A DNA stretch of 52,428 nucleotides. Origin: Planctomycetota bacterium. Its GTDB lineage: Bacteria > Planctomycetota > UBA1135 > GCA-002686595. The DNA is taken from positions 1-52,428 of the forward strand of contig CANKOY010000023.1 in NCBI GenBank assembly GCA_947484275.1, given 5' to 3'. Made by a program: the position numbers and the translations under genes. Below, in pieces: positions 16,318-26,624 of this stretch. Numbering within the stretch: the stretch's first letter is position 1; every line of letters starts with the position of its first letter. Under the pieces are notes generated by a model, which was not told where the DNA came from, searched no databases, and saw only the letters and a list, made by a program, of their open reading frames with translations.

Positions 16318-17019
16318 ATGGCAACGATTGCATTCGACATCGAAGTGGCTGGCTTCGCCTGGAGCGAAGTCGATGAGACCACGCGCGGGTACCTGCTGGA
16401 CCGCGCGAAGAGCTCCGAGGACCGCGACGCCGTTCCCGAGCGTACGGCGTTGTTTCCCGGCCTTGGCAAGGTCATCGCCATCGGCATGTGGGACCTCGAT
16501 CGCGATCGGGGGATCATGTTGCTCGAGGGCGCGTCGGAGCCGGAGCGCGACTGGGAGAAGGTGTCGCACTCGAAAATCGTGCGCGGCAGCGAAACGGAGA
16601 TTCTCCAGCGCTTCTGGGAAATCCTCGGCAAGTCGCGCATTCGCCTGGTCAGCTACAACGGTCGTGGATACGACGGCCCGATCCTTATGATTCGCTCGGC
16701 GCAACTTGGGCTGCGGCCGTCGGTGCAACTGGTTCCCTATCGCTACGACATCGCCAGTCATTGCGACTTGCTCGACGTGCTCGGTTTCCAGGGCGCCACG
16801 CGCGAGCACTTCAAGCTCGACTACTGGTGCCGACGCTTCGACATCGAGAGTCCCAAGGGCTCGATCGACGGCAGTCAAGTCGCCCGCGCGTACCGCGAAG
16901 GAAAGATCGAGGACATCGGCGAATACTGCCTGCGCGATGTGCGCGCCACGGGCGAGTTGTACAAGAAGCTCGAGTCCACGCTGCTCGTGCACTTCAAGGG
17001 CGGACCGAACGCGAGTTAG
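16318..17019 (+). CDS. DEDDy-type 3'-5' exonuclease (PolB-exonuclease-like)
   Basis: The 233-residue protein contains the three DEDDy motifs: FDIE (Exo I) at the N-terminus, VSYNGRGYDGPIL (Exo II, with Asn, Tyr and Asp) and YCLRDVRAT (Exo III, Tyr-x3-Asp). Spacing and size match the predicted 3'-5' exonuclease family related to the proofreading domain of family B polymerases. It would remove nucleotides from DNA or RNA 3' ends using two metal ions; no polymerase domain is present. The start is the ATG at 16318, close after a long stem-loop. The TAG stop (17017-17019) uses the first base of repeat copy C, which inserted into this stop codon. Confidence 0.82.
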   Translation: MATIAFDIEVAGFAWSEVDETTRGYLLDRAKSSEDRDAVPERTALFPGLGKVIAIGMWDLDRDRGIMLLEGASEPERDWEKVSHSKIVRGSETEILQRFWEILGKSRIRLVSYNGRGYDGPILMIRSAQLGLRPSVQLVPYRYDIASHCDLLDVLGFQGATREHFKLDYWCRRFDIESPKGSIDGSQVARAYREGKIEDIGEYCLRDVRATGELYKKLESTLLVHFKGGPNAS

Positions 17020-17180
17020 AGCACGTCCTAATACCTGGCTGGCCGCTAGGCCAATTCCAGACTCGCCATCGCGACGTTGCAGCTCCTCCGAGTATTGCAG
17101 GCGAATACGCGTCGTCGCTGCGCCTCGCGGCTGGCGGCCTGGAATCGCCCTAGCGGCCAGCCAAGTATTAGGACGTGCTC
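17019..17180. mobile_element. 162-bp MITE-like element, copy C
   Basis: It starts GAGCACGTCCTAATAC and ends TATTAGGACGTGCTC. The outer 42 bases pair with only three mismatches. TTA at 17016-17018 and 17181-17183 is the target duplication. The upstream exonuclease keeps its TAG stop because the element begins with G, and after the right-hand TTA a G also follows, so the pre-insertion sequence AGTTAG is recoverable. Same orientation as copy B. The next gene is convergent, with its stop 35 bases away. Confidence 0.92.
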
Positions 17181-17215
17181 TTAGGTTGCGCGCGCTGCGT
17201 CCTACGTGGTGCGCT

Positions 17216-18940
17216 TCAGTGCAAGTCCCAGGCGCGCCAATTCTCGCTCTCGCGATCGGGCGCGATGTCCTTGGCCCAGGTCCGCTCCAGTTTTCCAACG
17301 GCCTCGGCGATCGCAGGCCAGGGATGCTTGGGCAAGAGCAGCACGTGGCGTCTTCCGCCGAGTCCGATGAACCGCGCGACGGCCCAGGGTTGCGTGTCCT
17401 CCGGATCCTTCACCGCCCATAGGCTGCGCCAAGCGTAAAACGAAACCGCAGGGTTGTTCAGCCCCATGCACGCGGGGTGGATTCCGAAATCCCCCGGCGC
17501 CACCAGGGAGGCGAACTCGGCCCCCGTGATGTTCGGAAGCGGCAGGAGCGGCGGCGCGCGCTCGGCTTGGCTCTCATTCGCGCTCGAGCGGAAATCAAAG
17601 CGCAGATCGTTCGCGCGCTGAAGCCCCTGCATGGCGAGTGCAGAGACCAGCAGCGCGATCGGAAGCGCGCCCATTCCGCGCCGCGCCAAGGCGCTCGCCA
17701 CATGATCCAGTGCAAGCGCAGCGAAGCCCGCCACGGCGGGGATCAACAGGATCAAGAACGTGTGCTGGGGATCCAGGGTGTGGCGAAAGTTGGCCAGCAG
17801 GAACAGCGCCGCGCCTGCCAGAAGCGCGGGCTCGAGATTCAGCGCCTTTTCCGGGTCCTGCGCCGGAGGCTTCGGGCCGAATCGTCCCCTCAGGCCGTGC
17901 GCGAGCCAAAGCACTGCGCCCAGGGCAGCGCACAGGGCCACCGGCACCGTGAACCACTGCCCGACGCGCGTGAATTGCAGCAGAGCCCAGTGACCCAGGG
18001 ACTCGCTCCCGTCGAGCAAAGGGCTGAGCAGTTCCCGCGCGCGATCGGGCATTGTCCTCGCCACCAGCCCCAATCGTGCGTGGACGATGGCGCTCCAGGC
18101 GCCGTGGGCAACGATCGGTACCAGACCGACCGAGCCAGAGGCCAAGGAGAACCACAGTGCTCGCTTCCAGCCCAGGTGCACTGCGACCACGAGCGCCAGC
18201 GCCGGAAGAAAAAACAAGGCTGAGTAGGTCACGACGCTCCCCGCGGCCATCCACAGCGCGACGCCGGCCAGAGATCGCGCGCCTTGGTCGCGCATCCAGC
18301 GCGCGAAGTAGCCGACGGCAAACAGGATGCAAACCAGGGCCGGGTTCTCGTAGTTGACCAGCGTGCCGTAGATCACCGAGATCGGCAGCAAGCTCGCGAC
18401 GCCGAGTGCCAGCGCAGCGCGCCGTGGTCCCGCGGCCTCGCGGATCGCCCACCAGAGCGCGAAGAGCGCCAGGATGCCCGCCGCAAGAAACGGTGCGCGG
18501 ATCCAGGGCTCGATGTTCGCAGGCGCGGCGTGGTCTTTTGCGCTTCGATCCAAGCCCTCTGGATCGCCGACGCGCAGGGCCGACCAGGCCAAGAGCGGCA
18601 CCAGCGGCGGGTGATTCGCGTAGAGGTACCACGTCGAAGGTTCGTCGCGCAGATCGCGCGTGTCGCGAGGGGCGCGAAGGTCGCGAAGGTCGCTCCCGGC
18701 GCGAGTGGGCCCGCCCACGGGACCGAGATCAATGTTGACTACCGGGTAACCGCCGCTGCGCCATAGGCCGAGGCGCTCGTAGTTGACCGCGCCGATGGCG
18801 AAGAAGGCGCCCTGGGCGCCCTCGAATTCGCGATCAAAGGGTGCCGCGAGATCGCGCGAACGCGCCGCCAGCGACACCAGCAGTATCGCGAGCACGATCA
18901 GACGCTCGCGCCAGCCTGAGCGGGTGACGTTCGCGGTCAT
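17216..18940 (-). CDS. GT-C fold membrane glycosyltransferase (ArnT/PMT-like)
   Basis: The 574-residue protein has about ten hydrophobic segments. The first outer loop carries the acidic motif FDREFEG, as in ArnT/PMT enzymes, where such an Asp binds the lipid-linked sugar donor. YLYANHPPLVPLL is the conserved His-Pro-Pro block of this superfamily. A soluble C-terminal part of about 130 residues follows the last membrane helix. It probably transfers a sugar from a polyprenyl-phosphate donor on the periplasmic side; acceptor unknown. A repeat-like stretch (LRDLRAPRDTRDLRDEP) lies in the first loop. The ATG at 18940 follows the sulfatase-like gene by 36 bases, so both may be in one transcript. 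Confidence 0.8.
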   Translation of the reverse strand: MTANVTRSGWRERLIVLAILLVSLAARSRDLAAPFDREFEGAQGAFFAIGAVNYERLGLWRSGGYPVVNIDLGPVGGPTRAGSDLRDLRAPRDTRDLRDEPSTWYLYANHPPLVPLLAWSALRVGDPEGLDRSAKDHAAPANIEPWIRAPFLAAGILALFALWWAIREAAGPRRAALALGVASLLPISVIYGTLVNYENPALVCILFAVGYFARWMRDQGARSLAGVALWMAAGSVVTYSALFFLPALALVVAVHLGWKRALWFSLASGSVGLVPIVAHGAWSAIVHARLGLVARTMPDRARELLSPLLDGSESLGHWALLQFTRVGQWFTVPVALCAALGAVLWLAHGLRGRFGPKPPAQDPEKALNLEPALLAGAALFLLANFRHTLDPQHTFLILLIPAVAGFAALALDHVASALARRGMGALPIALLVSALAMQGLQRANDLRFDFRSSANESQAERAPPLLPLPNITGAEFASLVAPGDFGIHPACMGLNNPAVSFYAWRSLWAVKDPEDTQPWAVARFIGLGGRRHVLLLPKHPWPAIAEAVGKLERTWAKDIAPDRESENWRAWDLH

Positions 18941-18976
18941 GCTCTATGGACGCAAATAGGTGGGCCGAAAGTCAAC

Positions 18977-21355
18977 TCAATAGCCGAGCTGCTGCAAATG
19001 AGCCTCGGCTTCCGCCGACAGCGTTGGACGCAAGCTCTCGCGCGCGAGCGCGCCTGCGCGCCAGCGGTCGAACGCCTTGCGAAGTTCTTCTGCGCCGGCA
19101 CCCTCAGTCGCGGCCAGATCCTGCAGCTGAGCGGCATCGGTGCGCACATCGAACACCTGCAGGGTCTGTGCGGGGAGTTTGCGACCGGCTCCGAACAGAT
19201 CGAAATCCACCTGGGTGCGAATCGCTGTGCGCTGCTCGTCCACGCAGCCGACCTGCAGCATGCCGGAGTGCTCGAAGAAAATGCGGCGCCGCTCGCGATC
19301 CGCTCGCCGGGCGAACTCCACCAGGTCCACTCCGCGCAAGTGCGGCGGCGGTAGGCCGCTGAGTCCGAATAGCGTGCGCGCGAGATCCAGGGACCACACA
19401 GTCTCCTTGACGCGCACGCCGCGCGGTCCCTGGGGCAGGGCGAGGATCAGGGGCACGTGCATCACTTCTCGGTGCAGGCCCGCGTGGTGAAAGTCGTTGC
19501 CGTGCTCGCCGAGTGCTTCGCCGTGGTCCGCGATCAGGGCCACGACTGTGTTGTCCAGACCGCCGCGCTGGGACAGTTCCGCGAACAACTGGCGCAGGAG
19601 CTCGTCCTGATAGGCAACGCTCGCCCGGTACATGAACTGGGCCCAGGCGCGGTTCGTGACGCCCTCGAGGAATTCGCCCTTCGCACTGAAGCGACCGGGT
19701 TCCAGGGTGGGCGGCGTCGATTCGCGCGGGGGAACACTCAGGCCCGTGCGCTTGCAGAAGTCGCGCAGGAACCAGGCCGGCGGCGCATAGGGCGTGTGAG
19801 CATCGAACAGATGCAGCCAGAGGAAAACCGGCCGCTGTCCCTCGCGCGCCATGGCGCGCCACCAGTCGCGCACGGCCGAAGTTGTCTTGGCGCCGTCGCG
19901 TGCGGAATCGGCCCCTCCGAGCCAAAAGCGATCGAATCCCTGGCCCAGGCCGGAGTTCTCCGGCGTCAGGTGGGGGACACTGACCGCGGCCGCTGTCTGC
20001 CAACCGGCCTGGCGGAAGCTCTCGGCGAGCGTCGTGTTCTCCGCCGAAAGCACCGAGCGGTTGTCGAGAACGCCGTGATCCTGCACGGCGAGGCCAGTCA
20101 TGATCGATGCGTGGGCAGGCGTCGCGGCGTTGCACGCGCTCCATGCATTCTCGAACAGGATTCCGCGCTCCGCCAAATTGTCGATGAACGGCGTGGGACT
20201 GGGCCCGGGCGCGGGCTGCAGCATTCCGATGGCATCCGCGCGAACGGTGCCCAGCGTGATCAGCAGCACATTGGGCCGCGGCGCTTGAGGCTGCTCCCCG
20301 TGCACCAACGCCTCGGCCCAATAAACGCGCGCCCGGTCCAAGGGAGCCTCTCCGCTTGGCTGATCCGGGATGCTTGCCAGGAAGCGCAATTCAACCTCGC
20401 CGCCCTCGAAGGCACCGAGTGGAAAAGACAACTGCTCCCACGCGGAGCCCTGGGCTCGCATGCCGGGGACGATGGAAGTGCCTCCCACGGCTCGCCAGGG
20501 TTCGGCGGGTGAGGAGCGCGCGTCGACGGTGAAGCGCACCTCGAGAGCCAGATTGGTCGTGCTCGCGCTGACCCCGGCAGCCACGGACAGTCGCCCACCG
20601 CGGGGAACGTTAGCGCGGGCGTAGAGCGGTACTCCCCAATCGCTGGGCACGGCACGCCGCGCTTCGCGCCCGAGGGTGACCATGCCGCCGTCGCTGCCGA
20701 GAGGCAATCCGTCGGGGGCACTCTGGGCAGGATCCGGCCCAGGCGTGAACCCGGCGCGACCCATTCGCAGCGCGATCAAGTCCACGCGCTGCATCCCGTC
20801 TTCCTTGGGAGTGATCGACAACTCTGTGATTTCGCCGACCCAGCTCGGCAGCGAGGCGAGCTCGATCCGCAGGGTTTGCACGCCCTTTTGGGTCTGAACG
20901 AAGGCTGTGCTGCTGCGCGGAAAGACCTGGCTCTCGTGATTGTCGAGGGAGCTGGTCCATTTGACGCGCGCGATCCCGGCCAGCGTGCGAGCCACGTCAA
21001 TTTCCAGGAAGTCGATCTCACTGGCGTGGTAGGTGCTCGATGAGCGCAGTTCGACGCGCTTCATGCGCGTGGGCTCCTGCACGATGCCGATCAAGGCGAC
21101 GCCCGGACCACCGTCGGGCGTCGGATCCACGCGGCAGTACTGCGCGCTCCACGCTCCGAGGTCGTCCGCGGGTCCTTCGATGTCGAGGCGCTCGATCCAG
21201 CGCACTTTCGCGCCGGCCAATGCCTGGGCGGGCGCGGTACCGTCGGCAAGTCGCAGGTCGAGGTGGACCACACGATCCGATGCGGGAATCTGCGGCGTGC
21301 AGGCCGTCAACGCGGCCAAGATTCCTGCCAGAAACTGGTTCCTGCGTGAGCCCAC
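18977..21355 (-). CDS. Sulfatase-fold lipoprotein with degenerate active site
   Basis: The 792-residue protein starts with a lipoprotein signal (FLAGILAALTAC, Cys19). Residues up to about 350 form a beta-rich region of carbohydrate-binding type. The alkaline phosphatase/sulfatase domain begins at PNVLLITLGTVRADAIG, where relatives have LDTLRAD, so the first metal Asp is Gly. The nucleophile motif reads ATPAHASIMTG, so the Cys or Ser converted to formylglycine is Ala and the Arg is His. The ADHGEALGEHG metal block is kept. Catalysis as a normal sulfatase is therefore doubtful; the adjacent Thr might serve, as in some relatives. GTG at 21355 starts the signal peptide, 15 bases after the DUF255 gene. 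Confidence 0.82.
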   Translation of the reverse strand: MGSRRNQFLAGILAALTACTPQIPASDRVVHLDLRLADGTAPAQALAGAKVRWIERLDIEGPADDLGAWSAQYCRVDPTPDGGPGVALIGIVQEPTRMKRVELRSSSTYHASEIDFLEIDVARTLAGIARVKWTSSLDNHESQVFPRSSTAFVQTQKGVQTLRIELASLPSWVGEITELSITPKEDGMQRVDLIALRMGRAGFTPGPDPAQSAPDGLPLGSDGGMVTLGREARRAVPSDWGVPLYARANVPRGGRLSVAAGVSASTTNLALEVRFTVDARSSPAEPWRAVGGTSIVPGMRAQGSAWEQLSFPLGAFEGGEVELRFLASIPDQPSGEAPLDRARVYWAEALVHGEQPQAPRPNVLLITLGTVRADAIGMLQPAPGPSPTPFIDNLAERGILFENAWSACNAATPAHASIMTGLAVQDHGVLDNRSVLSAENTTLAESFRQAGWQTAAAVSVPHLTPENSGLGQGFDRFWLGGADSARDGAKTTSAVRDWWRAMAREGQRPVFLWLHLFDAHTPYAPPAWFLRDFCKRTGLSVPPRESTPPTLEPGRFSAKGEFLEGVTNRAWAQFMYRASVAYQDELLRQLFAELSQRGGLDNTVVALIADHGEALGEHGNDFHHAGLHREVMHVPLILALPQGPRGVRVKETVWSLDLARTLFGLSGLPPPHLRGVDLVEFARRADRERRRIFFEHSGMLQVGCVDEQRTAIRTQVDFDLFGAGRKLPAQTLQVFDVRTDAAQLQDLAATEGAGAEELRKAFDRWRAGALARESLRPTLSAEAEAHLQQLGY

Positions 21356-21370
21356 GGTGAACCGAGCAGA

Positions 21371-23104
21371 CTACTCGGTGCGCTCGATGCGTGCCATGAG
21401 CGCGGGGAGTCGCGCGGGGTCGGAAGTCTCCGCGTAGCTCTCTTTCCCGCGCTGCACAAAGGCGCGCGCGCCGGCGCCGATGCTGCGCCAACCCTCCGCC
21501 AGCCCCAGGTGCATCAAGGCCTCTTCGCCTGAGCCCAAGTCGATGCTCTGCACCACGCGGCTCGCCACATAAGGCTCCAGGGCGCTGGCGCGCAATTGCT
21601 GGGCCAGGGGATCGCCAGGGCGCGAGACGATCGTGACGTGCACGGGCGGATGCAGATAAAGCGCTAGGGCGCGCGCGTAGCCCGCAACGAAGTGCCCATG
21701 ACGTTTGTAGTCGTCACTGAACGCGGCCAGGGAATCGATGGCCAGGGCGCGGTCCTTTTCGTCGCCGCTGAACATCGAAAGGCGCAGGAGCGCCTCGGCC
21801 AACATCGCGTTCTCGAAAATCGACTGCTCGCGCCGCAGGGCGCCACCGCGCGGCTTGGCATCGGCGCGGGAATCGAAGAAAGCTCCGTTTGCTCCGCGCA
21901 GGTTCTGCGTGGCCAAGGTCACGATCGTGCGCGCCGGTTCGAGCCAGCGGCTCTCGCCCGTGTACTGCGCCGCGTCGAGCAGGGCGCGCAGGACCAGGGC
22001 CTGATCGTTCAACAGCCCCGCCAACCGCGGCGCACCGTCCCAGTAGTGGTAGACACCGAGGCGTTCGTCGAACAGTTCCTCGAGCACGAAATCCAGGCAC
22101 TCGCGCGCGGTGTTCGTCCAGCGCAAGTCGCGCAGGACCACGCCGGCCTTGAACAGGGCCGAGATCGCCAGGGCGTTGGAACTGGCGAAAATCGTCGGGT
22201 CGCAGGGCGGCGCGCCGCGTTCGCGCCGGGCGCTTTGACTCGAGAGGCGCGCGTAGACCGGATCGGCGTCCTGGCTGCCGCGGAAGGCGCGTTTGTGGGA
22301 GTCGAAGAGCCGGTTCATCATCCAATCGAGCACGCCGCGCGCGGTGGCGGCGAAGCTCTCGTCACCCAGGGCCTGGTGGGCTTCGAGGTAAGCGAAGGCG
22401 CGCGTCGCATTGGAATCCAGGGTCTTTTCGTGCTGCGGTCCGCTCCAATCCGCGGCAGTGGCGTAGCGATAGAAACCGCCCTCGACGCGGTCGTGGATTT
22501 CGCCCTGTTGCATGTTGCGCAGCGTGCGCAGCACCAACTTCCGCATGGCCTCGTCGCCGGTTTCCGACCAGCGAATCAGGGCAAAATCGATCGCCTCGGG
22601 GTGCGGGAACTTGTGCGTCGTGCCCCAACCGCCGTGCACGGGGTCTGCGGTTTCCAGAAGTGTGCGCGCGGCCCATTCCACGGGCTCTGCGCTCAGGCGC
22701 GCGGGCTCCCTCGCGACCACGGAGGGCTCCACCAACCGGCGCTTGAGCGCGGCGCGACCTTCGCGGTAGTGGGCGCGCACCAGCTCCAACCGCGCGCATA
22801 GCTCGCCGACGCCGACGTAATTGTTGGAGGCGAGTTTCACGCCATTTCCATCGAGACAGGCCAAGGTGGGCCAGCCGCCGTCGGAATGGCGAGCATCGAT
22901 GTCAGGGCGCCGATCCTTGTCCACGCGCACGCAGACGAAGTGCTCCCCAAGCAGCAGCGCCACCTCGGGGGAATTCAGGACCTTCGATTCGAGCTCGCTG
23001 CAGAAGCGACACCAGCGGGCGAACAAGAACAGGAACACGGGCCGACCGCGCTCGCGGGCCTCCGCGAAGGCCGCCTCGTTCCATTCGTGCCAGCGCAGAC
23101 TCAT
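21371..23104 (-). CDS. DUF255 / YyaL-like thioredoxin-fold protein
   Basis: The 577-residue protein has an N-terminal thioredoxin fold with LFLFARWCRFCSELESK, a CxxC motif Cys33-Arg-Phe-Cys36, followed by an alpha/alpha toroid-like region (GGWGTTHKFPHPEAIDF, FYRYATAADWSGPQHEK, YHYWDGAPRLAGLLNDQAL). This is the arrangement of the YyaL/SSP411 family, whose role is not settled; redox function is inferred from the CxxC. Family members usually have Cys-His-Trp-Cys and about 680 residues, so this one is shorter and has a variant motif. The ATG at 23104 is clear. It precedes the sulfatase-like and GT-C genes on the same strand with short gaps and follows rsfS, suggesting an operon. Confidence 0.85.
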   Translation of the reverse strand: MSLRWHEWNEAAFAEARERGRPVFLFLFARWCRFCSELESKVLNSPEVALLLGEHFVCVRVDKDRRPDIDARHSDGGWPTLACLDGNGVKLASNNYVGVGELCARLELVRAHYREGRAALKRRLVEPSVVAREPARLSAEPVEWAARTLLETADPVHGGWGTTHKFPHPEAIDFALIRWSETGDEAMRKLVLRTLRNMQQGEIHDRVEGGFYRYATAADWSGPQHEKTLDSNATRAFAYLEAHQALGDESFAATARGVLDWMMNRLFDSHKRAFRGSQDADPVYARLSSQSARRERGAPPCDPTIFASSNALAISALFKAGVVLRDLRWTNTARECLDFVLEELFDERLGVYHYWDGAPRLAGLLNDQALVLRALLDAAQYTGESRWLEPARTIVTLATQNLRGANGAFFDSRADAKPRGGALRREQSIFENAMLAEALLRLSMFSGDEKDRALAIDSLAAFSDDYKRHGHFVAGYARALALYLHPPVHVTIVSRPGDPLAQQLRASALEPYVASRVVQSIDLGSGEEALMHLGLAEGWRSIGAGARAFVQRGKESYAETSDPARLPALMARIERTE

Positions 23105-23131
23105 CGGCAGGGCACGGACCCGATCGTCCCC

Positions 23132-23455
23132 TCAGCTCCCGACCGCGCGCTGCTTGGTCTCGGGCAATTCCGGCAGCGCGCGTTCGCGCCACTGGACCTC
23201 CGTGGCCTCGCGGTACAAGCCGTCGAGGTCGTAGTACTCGCGCGCCTCCGCCTGCATCACGTGCACGATCACATCGCCGTAGTCCATCAGGACCCACCAG
23301 CCCAGATCGCCGCCTTCCTCGCGGCCGTGGCTGACGCCCGCGGCCTTGAGTCTGACGTGGATCTCCTGCTGGATCGCGCGAATGTGCGGGCGCGACGTGC
23401 CAGTCACGATCACGAAATAGTCCGCGACCTTGATCTGTTCGCGGACGTCGAGCAC
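23132..23455 (-). CDS. rsfS: Ribosomal silencing factor RsfS
   Basis: RsfS binds ribosomal protein uL14 and blocks subunit joining, lowering translation in poor conditions. The sequence shows the family core: VADYFVIVTGTSRPHIRAI, then GGDLGWWVLMDYGDVIVHVM and EAREYYDLDGLY. Only a GTG at 23455 is available as a usual start, giving 107 residues. Yet in-frame codons upstream encode IDIVTAAAWLSEQKKGLEIR, the expected N-terminal helix of the family, with no ATG, GTG or TTG before the upstream TGA. An ATT (23515) or ATC (23524) preceded by CGGAG may be the true start. It lies 27 bases ahead of the DUF255 gene. Confidence 0.88.
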   Translation of the reverse strand: MLDVREQIKVADYFVIVTGTSRPHIRAIQQEIHVRLKAAGVSHGREEGGDLGWWVLMDYGDVIVHVMQAEAREYYDLDGLYREATEVQWRERALPELPETKQRAVGS

Positions 23456-23587
23456 GCGGATCTCAAGACCCTTCTTCTGCTCCGACAGCCAAGCCGCTGC
23501 GGTGACGATGTCAATCGATTCGATGGGGTCAACTCCGAGTGCGCGTGACTGTCAGTCCGGGCGGCCGTCTAGGCAAGGGGGATCGGG

Positions 23588-23631
23588 AAAGAAAAACAGC
23601 GGGGCCGCACTCCTTGGGAGCACGGCCCCGC
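23588..23631 (-). terminator. Rho-independent terminator of hppA
   Basis: Read on the minus strand, GCGGGGCCG (23623-23631) and CGGCCCCGC (23599-23607) form a 9-bp stem. It is followed by TGTTTTTCTTT, a clear U-tract. The stem starts 20 bases after the hppA stop codon. It separates hppA from rsfS, so the two are not one transcription unit. Confidence 0.85.
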
Positions 23632-23650
23632 CAGCGGACCGGGCCGGGTT

Positions 23651-25732
<2,082 letters not shown>

Positions 25733-25919
25733 GGGGGAGACGTCAGGGGGACAGGACCCTTGGGGGCCCGGGGGGGACGGCTGAAAACGAAAAGTCGGGG
25801 GAAGTGCAGGGGCCTGGAAACGCGCGTAAGGCCCTATCCCCTGTGGTTTTGGCGCAGCAGTGTAGCGGCACGCCCACGGGCGTCAACTTCGGACCCGCCC
25901 TGGCGCGAGAACCACGCGT

Positions 25920-26552
25920 TCAGGGCTGCGGCGGGGGGGGAGCCTCGGCCTTGCGGCGACCCCGGGCACGCCACAGGAGGACGAAAACCAGGGCCAGCAG
26001 CAGGAAACCCAAGATCAGGTGCAGGTCGCCGAGCTTCTGCTTCAACGTGTCCATGGAGCTGCCGAATACCTTTCCCAAGTAGATGGAAATCGGCACCGAA
26101 ATCAGCACGCCCAGAGAGTCCAGGAGCAGGAAGCGCGGATAGCTCATGCGCATCGTGCCGGCGATGAAGTAACCCGGGATGCGCACACCGGCGAAGAAGC
26201 GGCAGACGAACGTGGTCCAGTTGCCGTGCTCGCGGAACTTGAGCTCGAGCTTCGAAAGTCGTTCGGGGTGCAGGATGCGGCGCACCCAGCGATGCTGCAG
26301 CGCGCTCATTCCGTAGCGCCGGCCCAACCAGAAGGGAATCGAATCTCCCAGCAGAATCGCAACCGAGCACACCAAGGTGATCTTGATGAATTCGACCTCG
26401 CCGCGGTGCAGCAGGAGCCCGGATCCGATCAACGTCACTTCTTCCGGCAGCGGCAGACCGACGCCGCACAAGAACAGCACCGTGAACGGTGCGATGTACT
26501 TCCAGCGCGTGAAGAACGCGACGACCCAATCGCTGAATCCCTCGGGGAGCAT
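25920..26552 (-). CDS. DedA-family membrane protein
   Basis: The 210-residue protein has the DedA/SNARE-associated pattern. CGVGLPLPEEVTLIGSG is the first re-entrant block with conserved Pro-Glu-Glu. GDSIPFWLGRRYG follows, and then FVCRFFAGVRIPGYFIAG with the conserved Arg residues. Hydrophobic helices close the protein and a Pro-rich tail ends it. DedA proteins are probable lipid scramblases or transporters, for example of undecaprenyl phosphate, and support envelope stability. I use the ATG at 26552, preceded by CGGAG; a GTG at 26624 would add 24 residues that run into the gap after the upstream gene. It lies 187 bases upstream of hppA on the same strand. Confidence 0.85.
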   Translation of the reverse strand: MLPEGFSDWVVAFFTRWKYIAPFTVLFLCGVGLPLPEEVTLIGSGLLLHRGEVEFIKITLVCSVAILLGDSIPFWLGRRYGMSALQHRWVRRILHPERLSKLELKFREHGNWTTFVCRFFAGVRIPGYFIAGTMRMSYPRFLLLDSLGVLISVPISIYLGKVFGSSMDTLKQKLGDLHLILGFLLLALVFVLLWRARGRRKAEAPPPPQP

Positions 26553-26624
26553 AGCTCCGTCGAACTCTATGCTCCGCCGTGCGCCCAGGTCACCCAATTT
26601 TCTGGGCGGCGCCTGGGCAAACAC

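Noticed and set aside
10039..17180. The 162-bp repeats as CRISPR or REP units
   Set aside because: Spacing is kilobases, not tens of bases, and the units have transposon-like inverted ends and target duplications, unlike CRISPR or the shorter REP hairpins.
25870..25883. Short palindrome ACGCCCACGGGCGT between DedA and hppA
   Set aside because: The loop would be only two bases and no T-run follows, so a terminator or operator claim is not supported.
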